Source of the DNA: Casuarina equisetifolia
Taxonomy: Eukaryota; Streptophyta; Magnoliopsida; Fagales; Casuarinaceae
Direction of reading: 5' to 3'
Assembly (NCBI GenBank): GCA_028551475.1
Contig: CM052357.1
Location: 1,860,001-1,924,000, forward strand
Length of the DNA: 64,000 nt
This document shows positions 21,528 through 33,368 of the stretch, piece after piece; positions within the stretch are counted from its first letter, which is position 1, and every line of letters starts with the position of its first letter. The notes beneath the pieces are model-generated. The model had not been told where the DNA came from, made no database searches, and saw only the letters and a list, made by a program, of their open reading frames with translations. Position numbers and translations under genes: made by a program.

Positions 21528-24199
21528 CTTCTTTTTCCAAGATTTGGTCAACGGGAGTAAGTGTTGAAGCCTTCAATTGGGTCAGGGACTCTGTTGAAGT
21601 ACTGAAAAAGGTCAAGTCTTCAGGCTTTCCTTCTATTCACACCATAGGAAACGACATCTACCTTCTTGACTTGGTACTATCATCTTTCAGCAGACGATTG
21701 AGACCACAATTCTTCAGAATGACGTATACGCTCGAGAGTTTCAACTCGTACACCAAGCATTCTGTCTATTACTTTGCTGCATTTAAATTTGTGGTTTGAA
21801 GAAAGCAGCCTATAAAGATGACTTGCTTTCAAATTCATCCATCAAAACTTTCACAAGTTCTTTTGATGCCCATAAAGCTATGATTCAGTCGTAGTATGCC
21901 ACGATTTTCTAGCAAGAACAAGTAAGAGTTCTAATTCATTTCATCAAAAAAGACTGCTGGGAGAAGAACGATGATTGAGTAGCGGCAACCATCGTTCCAC
22001 TCGTGAAGTTTCGAAGCAATCTCTAGTTTAGTACTTTCTGTAATTTTTAGGCTACCTCGGCCGACACAAGAAAAGGCCATTGCCCATTAAGGTTTGCCTT
22101 ACCCTACCCAACCATTAAATATGTCATGTCACCACAATACTCAATGTTTATATTTCACACTTTACAAATCTCTTGCAACTTACGTCATTGGCATGATAGC
22201 AGTAAAACTTTTCACTTATAATAAGTCTTTTAAGGAAAATAAATTTCTTTATGGGAATGATCCAAGTATTGAAAGAAAAATATTTTTTTATTATTTATAA
22301 AAGGTCAAGTATTATATATTAAGAAAGAAAATCATTTTCTCTATTTTATAATTGTTATTGCTTTGACCAAAAAACCTCCCTTTTGCTCCCATTTGTATTC
22401 TTATCGATTGCATCAACGTGATTTTCTCTCCAAATCTGTAAAATTCTACAAACGGTTACCTCAATTCAGTCATCACCAAAAGTTCTGTTGATAATGATCA
22501 TGACATTTCTAATCAAAGGAACTCTTTCCTATAGCAGTAACTATTTCATAGTAGATTCCAAATTTCTCTGTTTTCACTGCCTGGACATCTCAACAAATCG
22601 ATCCAAGCCTGGTTTAACATCAAGTCTGTTTGTTTTTATATATATCAAAATAAATAAATAAAAAGGTCTGGTTCCACCCATGCTGCCTTCTATCATTGCC
22701 AAAACCCTTTTGAGAAGTTACAGCCCAAAAACAAGAAATTGATTATTACTTTGTATCAACTTTCTTGGTATATTTATATCTCCTTTTTCAGGGTGAAAGG
22801 TTTTGTCTTTAGATGCTACAAAAACCAGGATCCAGTTTTGAACCTGCATAGGAAAGCTCCTGCAGTTCGTTCTTACCTATTCTTTCCAACACCATTTTCC
22901 CCCACGAGGAACCACGTCCGAGCCGAAAATATCGAATATGACTACCGAATCTTTTGCCTAATGACCTCTCAAGTGTAACACATAAGAATCATGTAGAGTT
23001 CAACTGCACTACAGCGACATATGGAATGTACAAAGTTCTACCTGCAGACAAGGAATACTTATATTAAGATAGATTCATAGCTTAGAACTATTAAGGATCC
23101 ATATCTTTTAATCAAGTTGAGTTTACGTTGTCAAAGGTTTTCTAGTACATATTTTTATCACGATTTGGCACGAGTCCAAAGTAAGGAATTTTAGGTTTAT
23201 TAGATTATTATTTTTCCTTTAAATAATAGACTTCAGTGTGAGAAAAAACATCATCATATGAGAGTCCAATTTTGAGTTTAATTCTGAGTAGGAATGTAAT
23301 GAGTTTGAATAAATATTGTTATCGATCTTCTTATGAATAAGGTGAAATATAATCTCAATTTGTTTAGCTTGCTTATTATAGGCAAGACTCTTAGCAATAT
23401 TTATGGTGGCAAATTGGCTCTAGAGGAAAGACTTGAAGATCGTCTTAAAGACCAAGAAGCTATAATGATCTCAAAAGTGGTAGGTTGGTCAACAAAGGAG
23501 CCTAAATAATCAACCCTAGGTATGCAGAATCCAATTATTGATTAGGCGTAGTTCAAGCTTAGAGTAGGTGATGACTGAGGACATGACAAATTCTTGGCTC
23601 CCATAAGGCCTATTGTTCTACATTCATGGTCCCCATGGTAAGCATATTTAATTTTAAGACACTAAAACTTCTTCTTAATAATCATAGAAATCTAAAGAAT
23701 TTCCCTTAACTAAGCAACTTCTGCAAGCTAAACTGTAACATAGTCCCAGAGATTCATAGCTTGGAACCACATTTGTCATTCGAGTGTGTTAGTTTAACGA
23801 TCCATTTCTTTTTGTCAAGTTGGTTTCGTATTCTTAAAGGTTTTGCAGTACATATGTATATCACAATTTGACAGTAGTCCAGTTTCAGGTAACTTGGGTT
23901 TGTTATGATTTATTTTTCCTTCAAGAAATAACATTATATGAGAGTCCAATCTGAAGCTTAATAATTTTTCAACGTTTAGACCTTTCTCTATCTTTATTAT
24001 TTCATCCTGTTTGTTGTTTGTGAGGTTGAAGATAGGAGTTTCAAAGCAGCTGTACCATATGTATTATAATTGGAGGCTCAGTACCAAAGAAATCAAAGCA
24101 TAATTTATTTTTTTATGAACTGCAGTGTGGTTCATACAACGTATAGTGTTGATTCAAATACACCTTAAGTTTCAACTCCCATAAAAAAAGTGAGGACAT
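21528..24199. other. Upstream flank of gene D and 3' flank of gene E
   Basis: No gene seen in 2.7 kb. The left part matches 8,084-9,863 and 33,370-35,080. At about 23,375 the sequence runs on without the 1.26-kb block found in unit 1, and thus shows the uninterrupted site. The right part matches 11,130-11,951. Confidence 0.6.
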
Positions 24200-25597
24200 C
24201 TACTCTCTACTAGGCGAAGGTATGTCTTCTGGATCTCTCCTTGGCTTCACCCACCTCCCATAAGCATTACAAACTAAACCCTTGTTCGCCAGCTGGTGCC
24301 AAGAAGGAGGAATCCTAAGCTCATCCACCAACATATCACAACCCTTGTTCACCAAAGCAACATCCCTCCTTGCATCAAACCGATATGTCGTGGTCGTACT
24401 AAGAAACCCATCGACAAGATGAAGGTATGTCTCAAGGCTATGGAAGCCTGCTAAATTGAGTCCGTGTTTGAGGTAAGGAGAGGAATGAACGTCGAGTTTC
24501 AACTCGACTCCCACGTGGCTGTAAACCCATTCCAATGTCCCTGCGATATCATCAAATTTCTGTAAATTTTCGTTAAAGACAAGCCCTGGCATACGAGGGA
24601 CTACGTCTTGCTTGGTCACCGCTCTCAGTGTTTTCACTCCCAGCTTTTGAAGCTCATCCTCGAAAGCAAAGTTGCCCACCCGCGGAGCGCCGAAGGAAAT
24701 CACGCTAACGTGAACGTTGGGAATTGCTGATGCTGCTTCGTAAGCATTGAGGAGAGCTAATGCACCGCCCAAGCTATGTCCGGTGATCGTGAGGCTAACT
24801 ACTTCGCCTTTCTCCTTGTAAAATCTCACAAGCCTGGTCACTTCCTGCATGACTTGTTCTGACGCACTTGCCTTGTTGTACCTCGTGGATTCACTCTTGC
24901 CGGTGTAAATACTTAGGAAGCCATGTTCAACTTTAGCATCCCCTTGCCCAAATGGCTCTAGCTTCAGTTGTATATCCTCGTACCACTCCAAAGGTGCCAC
25001 CGTTCCACGCCACGCCACCACAATATCTCTCCGACCAATCCTCTGTGTCTCTTCCTCGTCGCTCACCGCAACGTAGCCCATCCAATTCGAGTCCTTGCTC
25101 CATGTCTCCACCAAATGGGACTTTTGCAGCCACTGCGCCATATCTATCTGCGACATGGCATAAATATACTTGCTGACAACGTAACCATTTCTATTAAGGC
25201 CCAGTTTCTCGAACAACTTGCTCCGGTTGTACCTGCAGCTCCCACAATACTCAGAGAAAGAATCAAAATCAAAAGAATCGTACGTTGCTTGTGCGAATTC
25301 TCCATATTTGACAATCTCTCTTCGAAGCGAAGGGTGAAGAGGATCCAAAAGGTTCTTCCAGTCTGAGGAACCCTGAATCTCTTGCCACTTGTCTGCTATG
25401 ACCTCTTTGGGAGAAGCTGCTGGAGTGAATTGCTTTCCTTCACCATATGAGCTCCAACTGGGATGGGGGGTTTCAGCATGGAGATGGAGGAGATGAGAGA
25501 GTGATTCGGTGAAACCGGAAACCCCTTTGGATTGTTTTGTTTCGTGGGGAGAGAGAACAGATTCTTGATAAGCAGTCGTTACAGAAAGCTTGATCAT
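24200..25597 (-). CDS. Class I phospholipase A1, PLA1-Igamma/DAD1-like, gene E
   Basis: Intact single-exon gene, 465 residues, the unit-2 twin of gene B (about 97% identical by eye). It has the same start, stop and domain layout: class I opening at residues 70-80, GHSLGG with Ser275, Asp331 in KQDVVP and His386 in GFHSLETYLH. Differences from B include Trp90 to Ser, Pro154 to Ala, and SPYLKHG in place of SPHVKHG. None is in the catalytic positions. As with B, acyl hydrolysis of plastid lipids is the expected function from the family, and neither substrate nor location can be read from the sequence. Confidence 0.93.
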   Translation of the reverse strand: MIKLSVTTAYQESVLSPHETKQSKGVSGFTESLSHLLHLHAETPHPSWSSYGEGKQFTPAASPKEVIADKWQEIQGSSDWKNLLDPLHPSLRREIVKYGEFAQATYDSFDFDSFSEYCGSCRYNRSKLFEKLGLNRNGYVVSKYIYAMSQIDMAQWLQKSHLVETWSKDSNWMGYVAVSDEEETQRIGRRDIVVAWRGTVAPLEWYEDIQLKLEPFGQGDAKVEHGFLSIYTGKSESTRYNKASASEQVMQEVTRLVRFYKEKGEVVSLTITGHSLGGALALLNAYEAASAIPNVHVSVISFGAPRVGNFAFEDELQKLGVKTLRAVTKQDVVPRMPGLVFNENLQKFDDIAGTLEWVYSHVGVELKLDVHSSPYLKHGLNLAGFHSLETYLHLVDGFLSTTTTYRFDARRDVALVNKGCDMLVDELRIPPSWHQLANKGLVCNAYGRWVKPRRDPEDIPSPSRE

Positions 25598-25716
25598 GGT
25601 GGATTCAGTGTCAGGAAGTTGATTATAGATGATTGATGGAGTTCAAGTTCTGATCACTTGGTAATGCCTGGAATCTGGAGGATGAAGGTTGCTGAGGGAA
25701 TCATGGGGGTAGATGG

Positions 25717-25864
25717 TATATATAGTTGCAGATGAAGTGACCAGGTCAACTTCGTCTACATGGCTTGGTCTGTGCAACTCGCACCATGGAACACGATACC
25801 TAACATCTTGACTTGAACTTTCAACTACCAGCAGACAATAGATACCTAAGAGTTTCAACACGTG
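25717..25864 (-). promoter_or_regulatory. Promoter of gene E: TATA box, TTGACC motif, G-box
   Basis: TATATATA at 25,717-25,724 (120 bp before the ATG), TTGACC at 25,744-25,749 and G-box CACGTG at 25,859-25,864. Compared with gene B, about 45 bp between the W-box core and the G-box are missing, so the G-box is nearer (about 262 bp from the ATG). Confidence 0.6.
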
Positions 25865-27204
25865 TATGAACCATTCAGTCAATTCTTCAGGGCGTTTAAA
25901 GGTCTGGGTTGAAGAAAGTAGCGTATGAAGACGAGTTGCTTTCTAATTCATCCATCGAAACCATCCCAAGTTACTTTTGATGCCCATAAAGCCCGGATTC
26001 TGCAGTTAAATGGCACGATTTTTTAGCAATAAGTAAGAATTGTAATGAACTCATTTCGTCAAAAAAGACTGCTGGGAGAAGAATGAGCATTCGGTAGCGG
26101 CAAACGTTCTTCACATTACAAATCCAAATCTTGACGTTTTTTACTTTGACACTTCCACGGCAATCTCTATTTTGATAAGTCAATTTCTTTTATTGCTAGT
26201 TTGACACAAAGAGCTAAATATTCGAATTCATGCATCAAAGCTTCACATTTGTAAAGGATTCTATCGACAAGAACAAAGATCTTCGTCCTCAAGAAATCTG
26301 GCAAAAAGACTTGTAATGGAGACAAGAATCAGTAAAGAACATGCCCAGTAAGAAGAGATGAAGTCCTTCAGTTAAGAAGTGCTTCAGGAACAATTTTTCC
26401 ACAATATGAAGGGTGCCGTAGCAATTTGACTTGACATGGGAGACTGGTAGTTGTAGAGTTGAAAGTAGGGTAAGAGCAAGTAAATATATATATATATATA
26501 TGATAATAATTTTGTCAAGTATAGAAAATAATGATATTTGTATTATGTTATTATGTATAAGTATGTCTTGTATGATCAACATAAATCTCCCAACACTTGG
26601 GCATTCTTGCAATGAATAATTGCATGTAAAATAAATAACTTTGTAAGTACAATAATGGACATTACACCCAACTTGTAATCATAAAATAATCTAACATGGT
26701 AAATCATATGACTAGATAATTTTTCTTATAAGGTAATAGCTATCAAATCATTCCAAAATTTTTATAAATACCTCTTGTATTTATGTAAAGAAGCCCAAAA
26801 AAATGAGACTAATTTGCAGTTAGAAGGTTGTCCCAATTTTCCAATGATTCACTTCCATACATGGAACCAATTTTCTTTTTAGCATGCTCAGGGGACCACA
26901 TGCTCTTTGGTCTTGCTTAAAGGACTAGTGGGTAAATTGAAATGGTGTCTCCTCGACAAGGAGTACTCCTTTGACAGCATATGCAGAGAATGACCCATCT
27001 ACTTTTGATGGTTTCTTAGGAGAGTTGTATCACTTTTGTTATTCTGTGCCTTTGATACATGATATTTTTCAACATCTTGAAGTCTAAAACTAAATATCTC
27101 CTTACAAAATTTAGCTTCTTCCAAAAGAATTCTTATTTATACAACGTATAGTACTGATTCAACCAAATTTGCGTTTGCATTCCAACAGCAAGAGAATGAT
27201 CATT
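25865..27204. other. Upstream flank of gene E and 3' flank of relic Q2
   Basis: No gene seen. It is collinear with 13,661-15,164 apart from a ~400-bp loss at about 26,175 and an extra ~225 bp at 26,880-27,110. A (TA)n tract lies at about 26,483-26,501. Confidence 0.55.
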
Positions 27205-27495
27205 TTTGCTTCTACCAGATGAAGTTATGTCTTCTAGATCTCTGTTGGGTTTTACCCATCGGCCATAAGCATTACTAATAAACCCTTGTTGGCCAATTGG
27301 TACCAATAATGAGGGACCCATAGCTCATCCACCAACATATCACAAGCCTTGTTCACCAAAGCATCATCCCTCCTAGCATCCGACTGAAATGTACAGGTAG
27401 TACTCTGAAACCCATCAATAAGATGAATCTACGTTTCCAGGATATGGATCCCTCGAAATTGAATCCGCGTTTCAGGTAAGGCGACGATGGAGACT
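27205..27495 (-). pseudogene. PLA1 lipase relic Q2 (C-terminal fragment)
   Basis: Counterpart of Q1 with slightly more coding sequence kept. On the minus strand it shows the LVNKACD, VDEL and YGRWVKP-like segments, then joins distal promoter sequence at about 27,495 at the same point as Q1. A G-box CACGTG remains at 27,538-27,543 in the orphan promoter. Confidence 0.75.
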
Positions 27496-29597
27496 GAAAA
27501 TTCTGCAGAAGTACGCAGAAGCTGTTGAGAGTTTCAACACGTGCACGAAGTATTCAGTCAATTCTTCACTGTGTTTAAAGGTCTGGGTTGAACAAAGTAG
27601 CCAATGAAGATGAGTTGCTTTTTAAATCATCCATCGAAACTATCCCAAGTCAATTTTAAAGCCTATAAAGCTCGGATTCAGTCATATGCCACGATTTTTT
27701 AGCAATAAGTAAGAATGTAATGAACTCATTTCGTCCAAAAAGACTGCTGAGAGAAGAAAGAGGATTGGAGTAGCGGCAAACATCGTTCACATGATAATTC
27801 CAAGTCACCACGTTTTTTACTTTGAATCTTTCGGACCGATCTCTATTTTGATATTTTTCTATTTATATACAGATTTTGTTTTTGATTTTCTATATAAACA
27901 CACAAAATTACTAAGATAAAAAGTTATAAAACCAAATCGAAAGTCCCATGAAAGAGCCAACCCTAATCTAACAAAATTACATGATAATGAACAAAATTAT
28001 GAGATTTGTCTTTCTTTTCCCCTTTGAAGGGGATTCTGAATGTGTAACCCTTGAAGTCACCAAAATAACTGTAAGAAATATATTTTATTATTTAAAAGGA
28101 ATTTCAGAACAATTGAAAACTTGTATATTCAACCTATTGAGAAACTTGAAAAAATCATATTTAATTTGATATAATTTTATAAATGATTTCATCACAAGAA
28201 TATCCCTAACTATTTTATATTGGAAATTATTTTTTATTTGACAAAGTTCACGTCATGTCATGCGATATGTTCATCACTATTGGTAGCCTCCTCTGCTAAT
28301 ACCATATGAGACAAGAAGCTACAAACACTTCTTTGCTTTCAGGACATGGTACTTATTATTCTAACTTTATGTTGTGAATTATGCATTTTAGAACTCGGGA
28401 CTTTGAATCCATTTGACCGGACGGAGAATACTTCCGGCTCAAGTACGGAAGCAGCAAGGCTTTTTGACTTTCAACACGTATAGCTTGGAATTCAAACTCC
28501 CGCACGTTTATCAAGCAATCAGTCAAATTCTCTATTGCTAGTTGAAGCAAAGAGCTAAATTTTCCAATTTATGCATCAAAGATTCACGTCTCTGAAGGAT
28601 TCTATCGACAAGAACAAAGATTAACGTCCTCCAGAAATCTAGAGACAAGAATCAGTGAAGAACATGCGCAGGAAGAAGAAATGAAGTACTTCAATTAAGA
28701 AGGGCTTCAGGAATAACTAATCCTTAATATGAAGGGTTCTTTAGCAATTTGACTTGAGGTGGAAGACTGGTAGTTGTATAGTTGAAATTAGGGTTAAAGT
28801 AAAGATATATATTATAATAATAATAATTTTGTCAAATATACAAAATAACCGTATATGTACTAGGCTATTTTGTTAGTCATCAACGATCATAATAAAAGCG
28901 TTACCAGGAAAGAGAATTTATTGTAGATCCCAAGTCTTTTTCCCTTTTCTTTTCAGAAACAAGGACAAAACTTTGATATATTTTAATAATAAAAGCAAAC
29001 TATGCTGAAAAATCATACTTTCTTAGGATATAAAAGAACTGTAAGTCTAACATTTAAAAGTTAACTATTAAGCTTATAGGCTAAACTCATAGTTTGATTG
29101 TAATCTTTTTTAAAAACCAATAAATAAAAAGGACAATAACTTTGCTTAATTCTATGGTGGCTTATAATTTCCTAGACCTAACTGATCCTTCATGAAAGCA
29201 TTTGTGCGTGACCTTGACATGAAGCCTAATCAATCGAAAAATTTAACCTTTTGAACTTGGTATTTTTGATTTGCTAATTTGTCGCCACTTGAACTCTCTT
29301 CTTTGAACATATGTCTAATAGTAGTGCATGGCGAATATATATAGAACCTAAGTATATAGAGCTTGCAAAAAGTTATAGGCAGCTATTTATTGTGTTAATT
29401 GATCTTGAGTTTCGTAAATATTTACAAATCTCACCTGTTATATGTATGTCTTATATGATCAGCATAAATCTCCCAGCACTTAGACATTCATGCCAATGAA
29501 TAATCGTATGTAAAACAAATAATTTTGTGAGTACAAAGTTGGATATTAAACCTTATTTAGAATCACACTTATGATGGTAAAATAATCTAACATTGTA
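27496..29597. other. Orphan Q2 promoter and flank of relic P3
   Basis: No gene seen. It is collinear with 15,416-17,366 and, from about 28,320, with the window start. Nothing unusual apart from small indels among copies. Confidence 0.55.
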
Positions 29598-29985
29598 AAT
29601 CTTGAATCCCCGTTTGAGGTAGGCGACGAACGAACATCAAGTTTCAATTCAGCTCCAACGTGGGTGTAAACCCATTCCAATGTCCCAGTGATATCATCAA
29701 ATCTCTGCAAAGATTCATTAAAAAGAAGCCCTGGCATCTTGATTGATCACCACCCTCAGTATTTTCACTCCCAACTGGTGAAGATCATCCCGTAAAGCAA
29801 TGTTGCCACCCTGGGAGCCCCGAAGGAAATCACGTTAACATGAAAGTTGGGGATTCCGCAGCGGCCTCGTAAGCAATGAGCAGAGCTAATGCACCACCCA
29901 AGCTATGTCCCGTTATCGTGAGACTAACTTCTTCACCTTTACCCCTGTGCAATTATACAAGCTCGAGGCCTAGTTTCTAGGAGTA
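29598..29985 (-). pseudogene. PLA1 lipase relic P3
   Basis: Unit-3 counterpart of P1. On the minus strand it shows WVYTHVGAELKLDV and the SFGAP/GHSLGG region with frame breaks, then jumps at about 29,962 from the active-site region to the segment matching 2,045-2,060 of P1. A further internal deletion is thus specific to this copy. Confidence 0.72.
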
Positions 29986-31792
29986 AGAAGGTATTGGTTA
30001 TTTTTTATTCCTTCTGTTCATCATGGTATGAAGAAGAAAGGACGAAGACGGTGAATAGGATCTTGGGCTAAACCTTTTTTGGACCTTTTCTTTTTGTCTG
30101 GCCTGATAAAGTTTAAACCCAACATATTTTACAGGTTACTGATTGCTTGCAACATACGTTGTTGGCATTAAAGCAATAAAAAATTTTACTTTCTTTTTTT
30201 TTTTTGGAAGAATGATAAATTATATTAATAAAATTTGAATACATAAACATAAGAACATACCTCAATATTACAAAAGTTACTATATCTATTAAAAAATAAT
30301 TTAAAAATCTCTAAATTTTAATCAAAATGACAATACCTTAAAAACTACTTTCTTTACCTTTACCTACAAAATAGAAATATTAGTTATTTTCTCTTAAAAG
30401 TAGTTTTTATTTCTTGTAGCTCATATACAATAAAAGCAAACTTAATATATATATCTAGAAGCTTAATAACCAAATCCTTTCATTTAATTACTTTGGTCAT
30501 TCATTGCAATTCCTCATTTAATCCTCTAATGTTATGTTAGATTTCATTTTAGATGAGGATGGTTCTCTAACTCATCCCTATCCATACACATGCAAAAAAG
30601 AAATTACTCTCATTTTTTAAATGAAATTATTAGAAATCATAATAAATGTTTACCAAAGAGAGCTATCAAACAATTTTTGTTGACATAGGAAGTCTGTTTC
30701 TATAAAAAAGTCATTCAATAAGATTATGTTACAAATGCTACTACTCTAAATTAAATCATACTAATCCATCATTTCATTAACTTATTGGAAATCCTTATAA
30801 ATTGTCTAGCAACAATACGTAGAATTAGAGAAAATGAAAGTGTGGGCTTGGCTTGGGGAGACCTTTCCAACTTCATACTATGATATTTTTTATGTTAAGT
30901 TGCATATAAAAGTGTGGGCTTGGCTTGGGGAGACCTTTCCAACTTTGTACTATGATATTTTTTATGTTAAGTTGCATAACTAAAGTTCTTTTGCATTTTG
31001 TATTGTATAACAACATACTCCATCCTAGGGTTTTGTCTTTATATGCTACAAGAACTCCGATCCAGATTCCCAAGCTACGTAGCAAAGCTCCAGCAGTTTG
31101 TTCTTAGCCGTTCTTCCCAACGTCCCTTTTCCTGTACCAGAAACCCATATGACTACTGAGACTACTATCCAATGATGCGTCACTTGTAACATAACAGAAA
31201 CATGTGGAGTTCACCTGCACAACGAGAGGCAATGGCCGACATTCGCAATGTAAGTTTAACCCACGTACAAAGAAAACACTACTAATAGAACTAGAGATTC
31301 ATACATTGGAACCACTTTCCTCTTATTTGTGGATGTTCTTTTAATGATCCATATCTTTTTATCACGTTGGAATAATATATTCTCAAAGGTTTTGTAGTAC
31401 ATATCTATATCACCATTCGACAGTATTCCAAGTTCAGGAATTTTAGGCTTACTATCGTTTCACTTTTCTTTAAGAAAAATCATCGTATGCGAGTCCAATA
31501 TAAAGCTTAATAATTTTCTTAATTTTAGACCCTTTTTCGTGTCTTTATTATGTCTTCCTATTTGTTATGTGCGGGGCAGTTATACTACATACCTATTATA
31601 ACAATTAGAGGCTCGGTACCAAAGATGTCAAAACATAATTCTTTTTTCTTTTTTGGAATGGTAAATTGAATTAATAAAATTTAGAATACAAAAATAAGAA
31701 AACATTCCCTAATATTACAGAAGTTAATTCAGCTGAGAAAATATATTTCATACAAAGTATAGGATAGATTCAAGTACGCCTTGTGTTTCAAC
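29986..31792. other. 3' flank of gene F, with uninterrupted Copia target site
   Basis: No gene seen. At 30,135-30,155 the sequence is continuous where unit 1 carries the Copia element. LINE-like tails lie at about 30,188-30,420 and 31,645-31,750. A 72-bp stretch is duplicated head to tail at about 30,838-30,981 and is single in units 1 and 2. Confidence 0.6.
30838..30981. repeat. 72-bp tandem duplication
   Basis: Two head-to-tail copies beginning aagtgtgggcttggcttggg at 30,838 and 30,910, with three or four differences. Units 1 (about 5,590) and 2 (about 18,217) have one copy, so it arose in unit 3. Confidence 0.85.
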
Positions 31793-33214
31793 TCACATAA
31801 CAAAAGTATGTACCCTTGGTTCTCTACTTGGTGTAGGTATGTCGTCTGCCTCTCTTTTCGGCTTCACCCATCTCCCATAAGCATTACAAGCTAAACCCTT
31901 GTTCGCCCACTGGTACCAAGAAGGAGGAATCCTAAGCTCATCCACCAATATATCACAAGCCTTGTTCACCAAGGCGACATCCCTCCTCGCATCCAATCGA
32001 TATGTCATGGTCGTACTAAGAAACCCATCGACAAGATGAAGGTATGTCTCAAGGCTATGGAACCCTGCTAAATTCAGTCCGTGTTTGAGGTAGGGAGATG
32101 AATGAACGTCGAGTTTCAACTCGGCTCCCACATGCGTGTAAACCCATTCCAATGTCCCTGTCATATCATCAAATCTCTGTAAATTTTCGTTGAAAACAAG
32201 CCCTGGCAAGCGAGGGACTACGTCTTGCTTGGTCACCGCTCTCAGTGTTTTCACTCGTAACTGATGAAACTCGTCCCGGAAAGCAGCGTTGCCGACCCTG
32301 GGAGCACCGAAGGAAATCACGCTAACGTGAACGTTGGGAATTGTTGTTGCTGCTTCGTAAGCGTTGAGGAGAGCTAATGCACCACCCAAGCTATGTCCGG
32401 TGATCGTGATGCTAACTTCTTCGCCTTTCTTCCTGTAAAACTTCACGAGCCTGGTCAGTTCTTCTATGGCTTGTTCTGAAGCACTTGTCTTGTTGTACCT
32501 CGTGGATTCGCTCCTACCAGTGTAAATACTCAGGAAGCCACGCTTAACTTTAGCATCCCCTTGCCCAAATGGCTCTAGTTTCAGCTGTAAATCCTCGTAC
32601 CACTCCGAAGCAGCCACCGTTCCGCGCCACGCTACCACAATATCTCTCCGCCCAATCCTCTGTGTCTCCTCCTCGCCGCTGACTGCAACGTAGCCCATCC
32701 AGTTCGAGTCCTTGCTCCAACTCTCCAACAAATGGGACCTCTGCAGCCACTGCGGCATATCTACGTGCGACATGGCGTAGATATACTTGCTAACGACGTA
32801 ACCATTTTTTCCAAGGCCCAGTTTCTCGAACAACATGCTGCGGTTGTACCTGCAGCTCCCACAGTATTCCGAGAAAGAATCAAAATCGAAAGCATCGTAC
32901 GTGGCTTGTGCGAATTCTCCACATTTGACGATCTCTCTTCGAAGCCAAGGGTGAAGAGGGTCCAAAAGATTGTCCCAGTCCGACGAACCGTGTATCTCTT
33001 TCCACTTCTCTGCTATGACCTCCTTGGGAGAAGCTGTTGGAGTAGATTGCTGTCTTGAACCGTATGAGCTCCAAGTAGGAGAAGGGGTTTCAGGATGAAG
33101 GTGGAAGAGATGTGAAAGTGACTCGGCGAAACGTGAAAACCCTTTTGATGGTTTTGTTTCATGGGGAGAGAGAACAGCTTCTTCATAAGCATCGGTTACA
33201 GAAAGCTTGATCAT
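31793..33214 (-). CDS. Class I phospholipase A1, PLA1-Igamma/DAD1-like, gene F
   Basis: Intact single-exon gene, 473 residues, A-type and closest to D and to broken copy A. It has an N-terminal region with Ser/His/Pro, KWKEIHGSSDW near residue 70, NWMGYVAVSGEEE near 171 (Gly replaces the Asp of the other copies), DIVVAWRGT near 191, GHSLGG with Ser275, Asp331 (KQDVVPRLPG) and His386 (GFHSLETYLH). It ends in a TFVM tail, the ancestral A-type end since copies A and C share it with small changes. It is the only intact gene of unit 3. The family role in plastid lipid deacylation is inferred. Confidence 0.93.
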   Translation of the reverse strand: MIKLSVTDAYEEAVLSPHETKPSKGFSRFAESLSHLFHLHPETPSPTWSSYGSRQQSTPTASPKEVIAEKWKEIHGSSDWDNLLDPLHPWLRREIVKCGEFAQATYDAFDFDSFSEYCGSCRYNRSMLFEKLGLGKNGYVVSKYIYAMSHVDMPQWLQRSHLLESWSKDSNWMGYVAVSGEEETQRIGRRDIVVAWRGTVAASEWYEDLQLKLEPFGQGDAKVKRGFLSIYTGRSESTRYNKTSASEQAIEELTRLVKFYRKKGEEVSITITGHSLGGALALLNAYEAATTIPNVHVSVISFGAPRVGNAAFRDEFHQLRVKTLRAVTKQDVVPRLPGLVFNENLQRFDDMTGTLEWVYTHVGAELKLDVHSSPYLKHGLNLAGFHSLETYLHLVDGFLSTTMTYRLDARRDVALVNKACDILVDELRIPPSWYQWANKGLACNAYGRWVKPKREADDIPTPSREPRVHTFVM

Positions 33215-33334
33215 GCTGGATTTAGCGGCGAAAAGATGATTATAGATCGTTGATGGTGTTCAAGTAGTGATCACTTGGCAAATATCTGAGATCTAAGCGT
33301 ACGAAGATTGCTTAGGGAATCAGGGGATAGAGGG

Positions 33335-33368
33335 TATATATAGTTGACAGGTGAGCCGAGCCGGTCAA
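33335..33368 (-). promoter_or_regulatory. TATA box and TTGACC motif of gene F
   Basis: TATATATA at 33,335-33,342 (121 bp before the ATG) and TTGACC at 33,363-33,368, as in the other copies. The G-box position is in the A-type form (actcgta, about 33,582-33,588). Confidence 0.65.

Larger units (their letters stand above)
16220..28300. repeat. Unit 2 of the segmental tandem duplication
   Basis: Seen: collinear with units 1 and 3. It contains relic P2, truncated copy C, gene D, gene E and relic Q2. Relative to unit 1 it lacks the 5' part of relic P and its right flank (roughly 1,770-5,190 of unit 1), lacks about 400 bp upstream of the B-type gene (unit 1 13,960-14,370), and has about 225 bp more near 26,880-27,110. 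Copy C next to D is an extra partial gene duplication not seen in unit 1. Confidence 0.85.

Noticed and set aside
26289-26612. 107-codon minus-strand open frame upstream of gene E
   Set aside because: It runs through an AT-repeat tract, is not conserved as an open frame in unit 1, and has no domain.
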